Source: Asanoa sp040654855 (GTDB taxonomy: Bacteria; Actinomycetota; Actinomycetes; Mycobacteriales; Micromonosporaceae). Taken from it: a stretch of DNA of 15,030 nucleotides. Below are positions 7,593-14,245 of the stretch, piece by piece. The translations under genes and the position numbers were made by a program. The DNA is taken from positions 1-15,030 of the forward strand of contig NZ_JBFAIU010000183.1 in NCBI RefSeq assembly GCF_040654855.1. The letters are read 5' to 3'. A model generated the notes under the pieces. That model searched no databases, was not told the DNA's origin, and saw nothing but the letters and a program-made list of their open reading frames with translations. Each line of letters starts with the position of its first letter. Positions within the stretch are counted from its first letter, which is position 1.

Positions 7593-7737
7593 TCACGGTC
7601 CAGCCTCGATGTCGTCCAGGAACCGCAGGGCGGCCGCGGCGTTCTCGATCCGCCGGGTCAGCAGCACCCGGTCGCCGGGCCAGGCCCACGCCCCGGCGCA
7701 GGCGTAAGGCGATCTTGGCCAGTAGCTCCGAGCGCAT
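7593..7737 (-). pseudogene. remnant of a small gene split by a frameshift
   Basis: From an ATG at 7737 one minus frame reads MRSELLAKIALRLRRG. Near 7689 the coding signal passes to another minus frame reading WPGDRVLLTRRIENAAAALRFLDDIEAGP up to a TGA at 7593. Both parts have protein-like composition, and the second part has high GC at third positions; joined by one indel they give a plausible helical protein of about 48 residues. I do not recognise a family. An in-frame stop lies a little upstream of 7737, so the 5' part is either complete or lost. A sequencing indel is an alternative explanation. Confidence 0.45.
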
Positions 7738-7787
7738 GTCCCGGACATGGGTGACCGGGCCGCCACGGGCCTGACCGGCGGCGCCAA

Positions 7788-8076
7788 GGGACCGTCAGGA
7801 TCACCGGCTCCACGGTCAAGGACGCGTCAAGGTGCTTGCCGCCGGCGCCGGCCCGGGCCGAGCGTGGAGGCGTGGAAGCCAGGTCCAGCCGGTCGACCGT
7901 ACTCGCCGCCGCCATGGTGGTGGCCCTTCGCCTCGGATCGTTGCTCGCGTTCGCTGCCGTCGCCGCCGCGCTGATGCGCTGAGGGCCGGGCACCCTACCG
8001 GTCGCGATGCGCCGCTGCGGGCGCGCCGCGCCGGGCGCGGCTGTGACGTTCGGCATCCGCGAACCCGACACGCCCG
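7788..8076. other. gene-poor stretch with one doubtful tiny membrane ORF
   Basis: No convincing gene is seen here. The only candidate is a 36-residue reading on the plus strand at 7872-7982 (GTG start) whose second half is hydrophobic (MVVALRLGSLLAFAAVAAAL). GGAGG precedes the GTG but by 1 nt only, too close for normal initiation. It could be a small membrane peptide, a remnant, or chance in GC-rich DNA. Other open frames in this region lack codon bias. Confidence 0.3.
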
Positions 8077-8092
8077 ACACCACATCTGGTGT
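8077..8092 (+). promoter_or_regulatory. NrdR box 1
   Basis: ACACCACATCTGGTGT fits the NrdR operator pattern (ACAC-x-A-x-AT-x-T-x-GTGT), with perfect ACACCA/TGGTGT arms. It lies just upstream of the -35 element of the nrdAB promoter. NrdR is the ATP-cone repressor of ribonucleotide reductase genes. Confidence 0.82.
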
Positions 8093-8120
8093 TGCGCAAC
8101 CGAGGGTGCACCCATATATG
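8092..8120 (+). promoter_or_regulatory. nrdAB promoter
   Basis: A -35 TTGCGC (8092-8097) and a -10 TATATG (8115-8120) are separated by 17 bp. This places transcription start near 8127, just before the 5' strand of the riboswitch closing stem. The AT-rich island stands out in an otherwise GC-rich region. Confidence 0.6.
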
Positions 8121-8124
8121 GTGT
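8109..8124 (+). promoter_or_regulatory. NrdR box 2
   Basis: CACCCATATATGGTGT has the perfect core CCATATATGG and right arm of an NrdR box; the left arm is imperfect. It starts 32 bp after box 1, the roughly three-turn spacing typical of tandem NrdR sites, and it covers the -10 element, so bound NrdR would block RNA polymerase. Confidence 0.8.
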
Positions 8125-8132
8125 CTCACGCA

Positions 8133-8309
8133 GCTGGTTCGAGCGTCCCCACAAGACGGTCGAGGCAACAGGGAACCCGGTGCGAAGCCGGGACTGCCCC
8201 GCAGCGGTGAGTGGGAACGAACGCCGTCAACGAAGCACTGGGCCCCGGCCCGGGAAGCGACGGCCAGTAGGCACGAGCACGACGCCCACGAGTCCGAAGA
8301 CCTGCCAGC
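8133..8309 (+). promoter_or_regulatory. cobalamin (B12) riboswitch
   Basis: An RNA aptamer binding adenosylcobalamin-type ligands. Conserved blocks occur in order: GAGGCAACAGGGAA (about 8161-8174), CCGGTGCGAAGCCGGGACTG (about 8176-8195), CCCGCAGCGGTGA (about 8196-8209), CACTGGG and GGGAAG in the following arm, and the B12-box-type end GAGTCCGAAGACCTGCC (about 8290-8306). GCTGG (8133-8137) can pair with CCAGC (8305-8309) as the outer closing stem. It precedes nrdA; in Streptomyces coelicolor the class Ia nrdABS operon is known to be repressed by B12 through such a riboswitch. Confidence 0.93.
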
Positions 8310-8451
8310 GCGCCGCACGCCCACCGGTGTGCGGCGGTCGAAGGCCGCGCGGGACGGCCGACGTCAGCACCGGGCCGCCGCCGTCGCGGGCCGGCGGCGT
8401 CAGCGTGCGCGTCCGACGACCTTCCGAACACCGAGCGTGCGGAGGGGGACC
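8310..8451 (+). promoter_or_regulatory. riboswitch expression platform / nrdA leader
   Basis: The 142 nt between aptamer and nrdA hold several stems. CGCCGCAC (8311-8318) pairs with GTGCGGCG (8329-8336), directly adjoining the aptamer. GCCGCCG (8377-8383) can pair with CGGCGGC (8392-8398). CCTTCCG (8420-8426) can pair with CGGAGGG (8440-8446), with one G-U, around a 13-nt loop, which would cover the nrdA Shine-Dalgarno sequence. The first two could act as terminator or antiterminator and the last as translational block; which one responds to B12 cannot be decided from sequence. Confidence 0.55.
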
Positions 8452-10797
8452 ATGACGGTCACGCAAGAGAAGGTCGTGCCGGAGCAGCGCCGGCACGTGA
8501 TGAGCGTGCGCAAGCGCAACGGCGACCTCGAGCCGGTCGACGTCAACAAGATCGTCAAAGCGGTCGAGCGGTGGGTCGGCGACCTCGACGAGGTCGACCC
8601 GCTGCGGGTGGCGACCCGGACGATCAGCGGGCTCTACGACGGCGCCACCACCGCCGAGCTCGACAAGCTGTCGATCCAGACGGCCGCCGAGCTGACCGGC
8701 GAGGAGCCGCAGTACTCGCGCCTCGCGGCCCGGCTGCTGGCGGCCTATGTGGACAAGGAGGTGCGCGGCCAGGGTGTCGCGACCTTCAGCCAGTCGATCC
8801 GGTACGCGCACGGCCTCGGCCTCATCGGCGACGAGACGGCGGCCTTCGTGGCCCGCAACGCCCGCAAGCTCGACGACGCCGTCGACCCGACCGGCGACCG
8901 GCGGTTCGAGTACTTCGGCCTGCGCACCATCGCCGACCGTTATCTCCTCAAGCATCCCGAGACCCGCCTGGTGGTGGAGACGCCGCAGTACTGGCTGCTG
9001 CGCGTGGCCTGCGGCCTGTCGCAGAACCCCGCGGAGGCGATCGGCTTCTACCGGCTCATGTCCAGCCTGGCCTACCTGCCCAGCTCGCCGACGCTGTTCA
9101 ACTCCGGCACCCGGCACACGCAGATGTCGTCGTGCTTCCTGGTCGACTCGCCGCGCGACGAGCTGGACTCCATCTACGAGCGGTACCACCAGGTCGCGAA
9201 GCTGTCGAAGTTCTCGGGCGGGATCGGCATCTCCTGGTCCCGGATCAGGGGCCGGGGTGCGCTCATCCGGGGCACGAACGGCAGGTCGAACGGGATCGTG
9301 CCGTTCCTCAAGACGCTCGACGCCGGCGTGGCCGCGGTCAACCAGGGCGGCCGGCGCAAGGGCGCGGCGTGTGTCTACCTCGAACCGTGGCACCCGGACG
9401 TCGAGGAGTTCCTGGAGCTGCGCGACAACACGGGCGAGGAGTCCCGGCGTACGCACAACCTCAACCTCGCCAACTGGATCCCGGACGAGTTCATGCGCCG
9501 CGTCGAGGCTGACGGCGAGTGGTCCCTGATCGACCCGACCGACGCGCCGGAACTGCCCGACCTGCACGGCGAGGCGTTCGACGAGGCCTACCGCGCCGCG
9601 GAGAAGAAGGCCGTGAAGACGGTCAAGGCGCGCGACCTCTACGCCCGGATGATGCGCACGCTCGCGCAGACCGGCAACGGCTGGATGACGTTCAAGGACC
9701 GGGCCAACGCGCTGTCCAACCAGACCGGTGCGCCCGGCAACACCATCCACCTGTCCAACCTGTGCACCGAGATCCTCGAGGTGAACTCGGACGACGAGAC
9801 CGCCGTCTGCAACCTCGGCTCGGTCAACCTGGCCGCGCACGTCACCGACGACGGGATCGACTGGGACAAGCTGCGCGCGACCGTGCGCACCGCGGTCGTG
9901 TTCCTGGACCGGGTCATCGACATCAACTACTACCCGTCGGTGCAGGCGGCGGCGTCGAACCCGCGCTGGCGGCCGGTCGGGCTCGGGCTGATGGGGCTGC
10001 AGGACGTGTTCTTCGCGCGGCGGCTGCCGTTCGACTCGGACGAGGCCCGTGAGCTGTCGACCCGGATCCAGGAGGAGATCCTGCTGACGGCGCTGGAGAC
10101 GTCGGCGGGGTTGGCGGCGGAGTTCGGCGCGCACCCGGCCTTCGCGGAGACGCGCGCGGCGAACGGCGACCTGCATCCGGACCTCTGGGGTGCGACGCCG
10201 ACGCAGACCGCGCGGTGGGCGGCCGTGCGGCAACGCGTTGCGGAACACGGCTTGCGCAACTCCCTGCTCGTCGCGATCGCGCCGACGGCCACCATCGCGT
10301 CGATCGCCGGGTGCTACGAGTGCATCGAGCCCCAGGTCTCCAACCTGTTCAAACGCGAGACCATGTCCGGCGAGTTCCTGCAGGTCAACACCTATCTGGT
10401 ACGCGAGCTGAAGGCGCGCGGCCTGTGGACGGTCGAGACGCGGGAGCGGATCAAGCGGGCCGAGGGTTCCGTGCAGGACGTCGCGGCGTTGCCGGCCGAC
10501 GTCCGGGAGCTGTTCCGCACCGCCTGGGAGCTGCCGCAGCGGGCCCTGATCGACCTGGCCGCGGCGCGCGCGCCGTACATCGACCAGTCGCAGTCGCTGA
10601 ACCTGTTCTTGAGCGCGCCCACCATCGGCAAGCTCTCCTCGATGTACCTCTACGCCTGGAAAGCCGGGCTGAAGACCACCTACTACCTGCGGTCGCGCCC
10701 CGCGACCCGGATCCAGCAGGCGACCGTCGCGATCATCGCGCCGGACGCCGTCGCCTGCTCTCTCGAGAACCCCGAAAGCTGCGAGGCCTGCCAGTGA
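8452..10797 (+). CDS. nrdA: ribonucleoside-diphosphate reductase, class Ia alpha subunit, 781 aa
   Basis: Catalytic subunit reducing ribonucleoside diphosphates to deoxyribonucleotides with NrdB. ATG at 8452 has GGAGGGGG just upstream. An N-terminal ATP-cone (about 16-105, RKRNGDLEPVDVNKIV) provides dATP/ATP activity control. The barrel domain carries the redox cysteine pair Cys228 (SSCFLVD) and Cys453 (AVCNLGSVNL), and the active-site triad Asn436, Cys438, Glu440 (NLCTE). Tyr744-Tyr745 (KTTYYLRSRP) match the radical-transfer tyrosines. The C-terminal tail ends CEACQ, giving the Cys777/Cys780 pair that re-reduces the active site from thioredoxin or glutaredoxin. All key residues are intact. 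It is co-transcribed with nrdB, overlapping it by 4 nt, and controlled by NrdR boxes and the B12 riboswitch. Confidence 0.96.
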   Translation: MTVTQEKVVPEQRRHVMSVRKRNGDLEPVDVNKIVKAVERWVGDLDEVDPLRVATRTISGLYDGATTAELDKLSIQTAAELTGEEPQYSRLAARLLAAYVDKEVRGQGVATFSQSIRYAHGLGLIGDETAAFVARNARKLDDAVDPTGDRRFEYFGLRTIADRYLLKHPETRLVVETPQYWLLRVACGLSQNPAEAIGFYRLMSSLAYLPSSPTLFNSGTRHTQMSSCFLVDSPRDELDSIYERYHQVAKLSKFSGGIGISWSRIRGRGALIRGTNGRSNGIVPFLKTLDAGVAAVNQGGRRKGAACVYLEPWHPDVEEFLELRDNTGEESRRTHNLNLANWIPDEFMRRVEADGEWSLIDPTDAPELPDLHGEAFDEAYRAAEKKAVKTVKARDLYARMMRTLAQTGNGWMTFKDRANALSNQTGAPGNTIHLSNLCTEILEVNSDDETAVCNLGSVNLAAHVTDDGIDWDKLRATVRTAVVFLDRVIDINYYPSVQAAASNPRWRPVGLGLMGLQDVFFARRLPFDSDEARELSTRIQEEILLTALETSAGLAAEFGAHPAFAETRAANGDLHPDLWGATPTQTARWAAVRQRVAEHGLRNSLLVAIAPTATIASIAGCYECIEPQVSNLFKRETMSGEFLQVNTYLVRELKARGLWTVETRERIKRAEGSVQDVAALPADVRELFRTAWELPQRALIDLAAARAPYIDQSQSLNLFLSAPTIGKLSSMYLYAWKAGLKTTYYLRSRPATRIQQATVAIIAPDAVACSLENPESCEACQ

Positions 10798-11792
10798 GCC
10801 TGCTCGACCCCGGTATGGACCTGACCCTGCGACCCATGCGCTATCCGGCGTTCTTCGACCGGTTCAAGGACGCCATCAGGAACACCTGGACCGTGGAGGA
10901 GGTCGACCTGCACTCCGACCTCGCCGACCTGGCCAAGCTCTCGCCCGCCGAGCACCACCTGGTCTCGCGGCTCGTGGCGTTCTTCGCGACCGGCGACACG
11001 ATCGTCGCGAACAACCTCGTGCTCAACCTCTACCAGCACGTCAACTCGCCCGAGGGGCGGCTCTACCTGTCGCGGCAGCTGTTCGAGGAGGCCGTGCACG
11101 TCCAGTTCTACCTCAACCTGCTCGACACGTACGTGCCGGACGAGCGGGAGCGGCACGAGGCGTTCGCGGCCGTCGAGAACATCCCGTCGATCGCCCGCAA
11201 GGCCGAGTTCTGTTTCAAGTGGATCGACTCGGTGTTCTCCTTGCGGGAGCTGCGTACCCGGGAGGATCGCAAGGCGTTCCTGCTCAACCTGATCTGCTTT
11301 GCGGCCTGCATCGAGGGGCTGTTCTTCTACGGTGCGTTCGCGTACGTCTACTTCCTGCGCTCGCGCGGGCTGCTGCACGGGCTGGCGAGCGGCACCAACT
11401 GGGTGTTCCGCGACGAGTCGATGCACATGGCGTTCGCGTTCGACGTGGTCGAGACGGTCCGGCGGGAGGAGCCGGACCTGTTCGACGACGAGCTGTCCGC
11501 GGCGGTGACCGAGATGATCGCCGAGGCGGTGGAGTGCGAGGTGCAGTTCGCGGCGGACCTGCTGGAGCAGGGCGTCAGCGGACTGTCCCTTTCGGACATG
11601 CGGTCGTACCTGCAGCACGTGGCCGACCGGAGGCTGGCCACGCTCGGCCTGCCGACGCGCTACGGGAGCCAGAACCCGTTCGCGTTCATGGAGCTGCAGG
11701 ACGTGCAGGAGCTGTCGAACTTCTTCGAGCGCCGCGTGTCGGCCTATCAGGTCGGCGTCACGGGCACGGTCAGCTTCGACGACGACTTCTGA
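10794..11792 (+). CDS. nrdB: ribonucleoside-diphosphate reductase, class Ia beta subunit, 332 aa
   Basis: Radical-generating di-iron subunit partner of NrdA. The GTG at 10794 overlaps the nrdA TGA (GTGA) with GAGG 7 nt upstream, implying translational coupling; an ATG at 10815 is a weaker alternative. The six metal ligands are present with the same spacing as in the E. coli enzyme: Asp68 (TGDTIV), Glu99 and His102 (EEAVH), Glu174 (CIEGLFF), Glu208 and His211 (RDESMH). Tyr106, four residues after His102, is the expected radical tyrosine, so this is an oxygen-dependent tyrosyl-radical type. The C-terminus SFDDDF is the acidic-aromatic tail that docks on NrdA. The nrdS regulator that follows nrdB in Streptomyces is absent here. 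The final 46 nt overlap the convergent MFS reading frame. Confidence 0.95.
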   Translation: MSLLDPGMDLTLRPMRYPAFFDRFKDAIRNTWTVEEVDLHSDLADLAKLSPAEHHLVSRLVAFFATGDTIVANNLVLNLYQHVNSPEGRLYLSRQLFEEAVHVQFYLNLLDTYVPDERERHEAFAAVENIPSIARKAEFCFKWIDSVFSLRELRTREDRKAFLLNLICFAACIEGLFFYGAFAYVYFLRSRGLLHGLASGTNWVFRDESMHMAFAFDVVETVRREEPDLFDDELSAAVTEMIAEAVECEVQFAADLLEQGVSGLSLSDMRSYLQHVADRRLATLGLPTRYGSQNPFAFMELQDVQELSNFFERRVSAYQVGVTGTVSFDDDF

Positions 11793-12990
11793 GTGGCGGT
11801 CGGGCGCGCCGGGACGGACCGGCGCGCCTGCGCCCATCGGACGGCGGCCGGTGCGGCGAGCCCGGTCAACGCGAACATCGCGCCCACCACGTACCAACCG
11901 GCCGTCCCCCAGCTGATGCAGAGGGCGATCAGCAGGCTCGGGCCGAGCGCCTCGGCCAGCCCGGCACCGAGCCCGAACACGCCGAGGTACTGGCCGGTCG
12001 CCTCCACCGGCGCGAGGGCGAACGACACCTCGAAGCCCGCGGCGGAGTGCCACAGCTCGCCGACCGTGTGCACGACGGCGGCGGTCAGCAGCAGGGCCGC
12101 GGCGGCCCAGGCCGGGATCGCCCGGGTGAGCGAGATCAGCGAGCAGGAGGCGAGAAAGGCCAGACCGGCGCGGCGGTACGCACGGCCGCCGGCGGTGGGG
12201 GAGTCGATGCCCCGGCTCGCCCGGACCTGGAACGCCACCACCATCAGCGTGCTCACGAGCATGGTGCCCGAGACGATCCAGGCGGGCGCCCGCGTCGCCG
12301 TCACCAGCCACAGTGGAATGGCCACGGTCAGCACCTTGAACTGGATGGCCATGATGCCGTCGACGGCGGTGAGCAGGAGGTAGGGCCGGTCGCCGAGCGC
12401 GACGCGGCGCGGGCCGTCGGTGACCGGCTCGGGCGTGACCGCCGGCAGGCCGACCAGGATCACGGCGGAGACCACGAACGCGACGGCGTTGCCGACGACC
12501 ATCACCTGGTACGCGCTGACCGTGCCGACCTGGACCGCCCAGCCGGCCCCGAGCGCGCCGACCGAGACGCCGACGTTCGTGACCGCGCGCAGGTAGGCCC
12601 GGAACGCCTGCGGCCGCTCGCCGCCGAAGTGCCGGATCAGCGTGCCGCGAGCCCGGCCGCCTTGGCCCCGGTGGCCAGGCAGACCGTGGCGACGAACGGC
12701 CAGAAGCTGTGCACGAGCACGAACGACGCCGTGGCGAGGGCCTGGACGGCGAGGGTGACCGCGTAGACGCCGCGCGGTCCGTGCCGGTCGGCGAGGTGAC
12801 CGACCGCGATGCCGAGCGCCAGCGACAGGGAGCCGGCCAGCGCCAGGCCGAGGCCGACCTGGGTCGCGGGCAGGTGCACGGCCTGGGTGAAGTAGAGCAC
12901 TCCGGCCGTGAGGTAGAGCCCGCTGCCGACGGTGTAGACCAGGTTCGAGGCGGCCAGCAGGCGCTGTGGTCGGCTGGCGGGCAGCAGCAT
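11747..12990 (-). pseudogene. MFS transporter gene with one frameshift
   Basis: Major facilitator superfamily membrane protein, about 413 residues if the frame is restored, the usual length for 12 membrane segments. The first part, from ATG 12990 (MLLPASRPQRLLAASNLVY), shows the loop motif GHLADRHGPRGVYA and stops at 12637. Reading then continues in another frame from about 12655 (TLIRHFGGERPQAFRAYLRAV) through further hydrophobic segments to a stop at 11747. Protein quality and codon bias change frames sharply within the G/C run at about 12645-12662; one extra base there would give AARARGTLIRHFGG and a normal MFS. This is either a recent inactivating deletion or a sequence error. The substrate is unknown; a drug exporter or a permease linked to the adjacent thiamine-salvage genes are both possible. 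Confidence 0.8.
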
Positions 12991-13001
12991 GCCGACAGTC
13001 T

Positions 13002-13022
13002 TATTGCAAACTATTGGCAATA
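13002..13022. promoter_or_regulatory. operator-like palindrome before the MFS gene
   Basis: TATTGC (13002-13007) and GCAATA (13017-13022) form a perfect inverted repeat with a 9-nt spacer, in an AT-rich pocket between the tenA stop and the MFS start at 12990. Shape and size suit a dimeric MarR- or TetR-like regulator, and the site lies where a minus-strand promoter for the MFS gene would be. No regulator gene lies next to it. Confidence 0.5.
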
Positions 13023-13036
13023 GCAAGCCCTTGGCA

Positions 13037-13657
13037 TCAGCTCCGGTAGGCTGACTCGAAGAAGCTGACCTCGAGGCGCATCGCGCGGCGGTAGACGTCG
13101 GCCGTGCGGGCGTCGCCGGGGCGGGCGTACGTGTCCAGCAGGCTCTCCAGCCGGCCCGCGAGCTGCTCGAAGCCGGGCTCGGCGTAGGTGCGGATCCAGT
13201 CGCCGTACCGGTCGGCGTGGTCCTCGGCGGCCAGCGACTGGCCCAGGTGGGCGTAGAGGCGCATGCACGGCGTGAGGGCGGCGCAGAGGTGGCCGAGGTC
13301 GCCGAGCGCCGCGGTGGCCAGCAGGAAGTCGGTGTAGGCGAGCGTCGCCGGCAGGGGATCGACCCGCGCCAGGTCGATGCCGAGCTTCCCGGCGTACGCC
13401 TCGTGCAGGCGCAGCTCCGCGCGGAGCCCGGCGAGCAGGTCGGCGAACGCGTCGAAGCCCTTGCGGTCGGGGCTGTGCGCGATGCCGAGCGCGTAACCGC
13501 GGCCGAACGACTCGAGGTAGAACGCGTCCTGTGCGACGTACCCGGCGAAGGTCTGTTCCTTCAGCGTCCCGTCGGCGAGACCGCGGACGAACGGGTGCGT
13601 GCGGGCCTCCTCGGCCAGGTCGGCGTTGTCCAGCCAGAGGGTGCGGGCGATGCTCAC
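13037..13657 (-). CDS. tenA: thiaminase II / TenA_C-type aminopyrimidine aminohydrolase, 206 aa
   Basis: TenA family all-helical hydrolase that converts 4-amino-5-aminomethyl-2-methylpyrimidine to the hydroxymethyl form, salvaging the thiamine pyrimidine. The start is GTG at 13657, overlapping the stop of the preceding tenA-like gene by 4 nt (GTGA); the frame stays open further upstream but that is antisense-like sequence without codon bias. Key residues are Asp44 and Tyr47 (VAQDAFYLESF), Cys131 as nucleophile with Tyr135 (LTPCMRLYAHLG), an aromatic patch YGDWIRTY (151-158), and Glu196 with Phe199 (LEVSFFESAY). This is a complete cysteine-type active site and a normal length. It is the last gene of the cupin-tenA-tenA operon. 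No thiamine-pyrophosphate riboswitch is seen. Confidence 0.92.
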   Translation of the reverse strand: MSIARTLWLDNADLAEEARTHPFVRGLADGTLKEQTFAGYVAQDAFYLESFGRGYALGIAHSPDRKGFDAFADLLAGLRAELRLHEAYAGKLGIDLARVDPLPATLAYTDFLLATAALGDLGHLCAALTPCMRLYAHLGQSLAAEDHADRYGDWIRTYAEPGFEQLAGRLESLLDTYARPGDARTADVYRRAMRLEVSFFESAYRS

Positions 13658-14235
13658 TTCGCCGGCCCCCAGAACGCGGCCTCCGCGGCGGCGACGGCCG
13701 CGAACACCGCGTCGTTCGCGGGTCCGTCGCCGGCGGCCTCCGCCAGCCCCGCGACATAGCCGGCGAAGCCCGGCGCGGTCCAGTGCTCGACGTACTCGCG
13801 GAACGCCGGCGCGCCCGGCGCGGCGAAGGTCCACGCGTCGAGGTAGGCGCGCTCGATCGCCCAGAGCCCGACCAGCGCGTCGTCGACGGGCCCGGCGTCC
13901 AGCTTCCTGAGCAGCTCGCGGTAGGCGAGCGTGGCGGGTCCCGGCGCCGCGGTCAGGTCCAGCCCGAGCTGTGCGGCCTTGTCCTCGAACCACGTCAGCT
14001 CGTCGACCAGCGCGACCGCGCCGGCGGCGAGCACCGCCTGGGCGTGCCGCGGCGCACGGGCCAGCAGCCGCGCCTGGAACGCCAGCAGGTCGGCCACGAA
14101 GTGATGGTCCTGCACGAGCCACTCCGCGAAGTCGGCCGGCGGCAACGTGCCGTCGCGTACCCCCGTCAGGAATGGATGGTTGGTGGCCGCGGCCCACGCT
14201 TCCGCGTGCCGCCCGAGAAGATCGTCCAGCTGCAC
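13654..14235 (-). CDS. TenA_E-type protein (TenA family without the catalytic Cys), 193 aa
   Basis: Paralogue of the downstream TenA with the same fold and length. The N-terminal active-site block is kept (LVQDHHFV, Asp43), but the helix that carries Cys in TenA_C reads ALVGLWAIERAYLDAW, with Glu128 and Tyr131, and no cysteine is present anywhere in the protein. This is the pattern of TenA_E enzymes; plant members act on N-formyl aminopyrimidine and aminopyrimidine. The C-terminal Glu-x-x-Phe-Trp (AEAAFWG, 185-190) fits the closing motif. The start is GTG at 14235, 10 nt after the cupin stop; its 3' end overlaps the next gene by 4 nt. The likely role is an earlier or parallel step of pyrimidine salvage; the substrate is inferred from family knowledge. 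Confidence 0.85.
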   Translation of the reverse strand: MQLDDLLGRHAEAWAAATNHPFLTGVRDGTLPPADFAEWLVQDHHFVADLLAFQARLLARAPRHAQAVLAAGAVALVDELTWFEDKAAQLGLDLTAAPGPATLAYRELLRKLDAGPVDDALVGLWAIERAYLDAWTFAAPGAPAFREYVEHWTAPGFAGYVAGLAEAAGDGPANDAVFAAVAAAEAAFWGPAK

Positions 14236-14245
14236 GCGGGCGACC

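Noticed and set aside
8089..8451. N-terminal extension of nrdA in frame
   Set aside because: It would translate the riboswitch and leader; the ATG at 8452 has an excellent ribosome binding site and matches the usual NrdA start before the ATP-cone.
8227..10248. A 673-codon open frame opposite nrdA
   Set aside because: Shadow of nrdA with low-complexity Arg/Val/Leu composition and no recognisable motif.
10215..10793. N-terminal extension of nrdB in frame
   Set aside because: It lies inside nrdA in another frame with shadow composition; GTG at 10794 gives the normal NrdB length and a coupled overlap.
10683..12311. A 542-codon minus-strand open frame across nrdB and the MFS gene
   Set aside because: Antisense of nrdB and out of frame with the MFS protein; no family resemblance.
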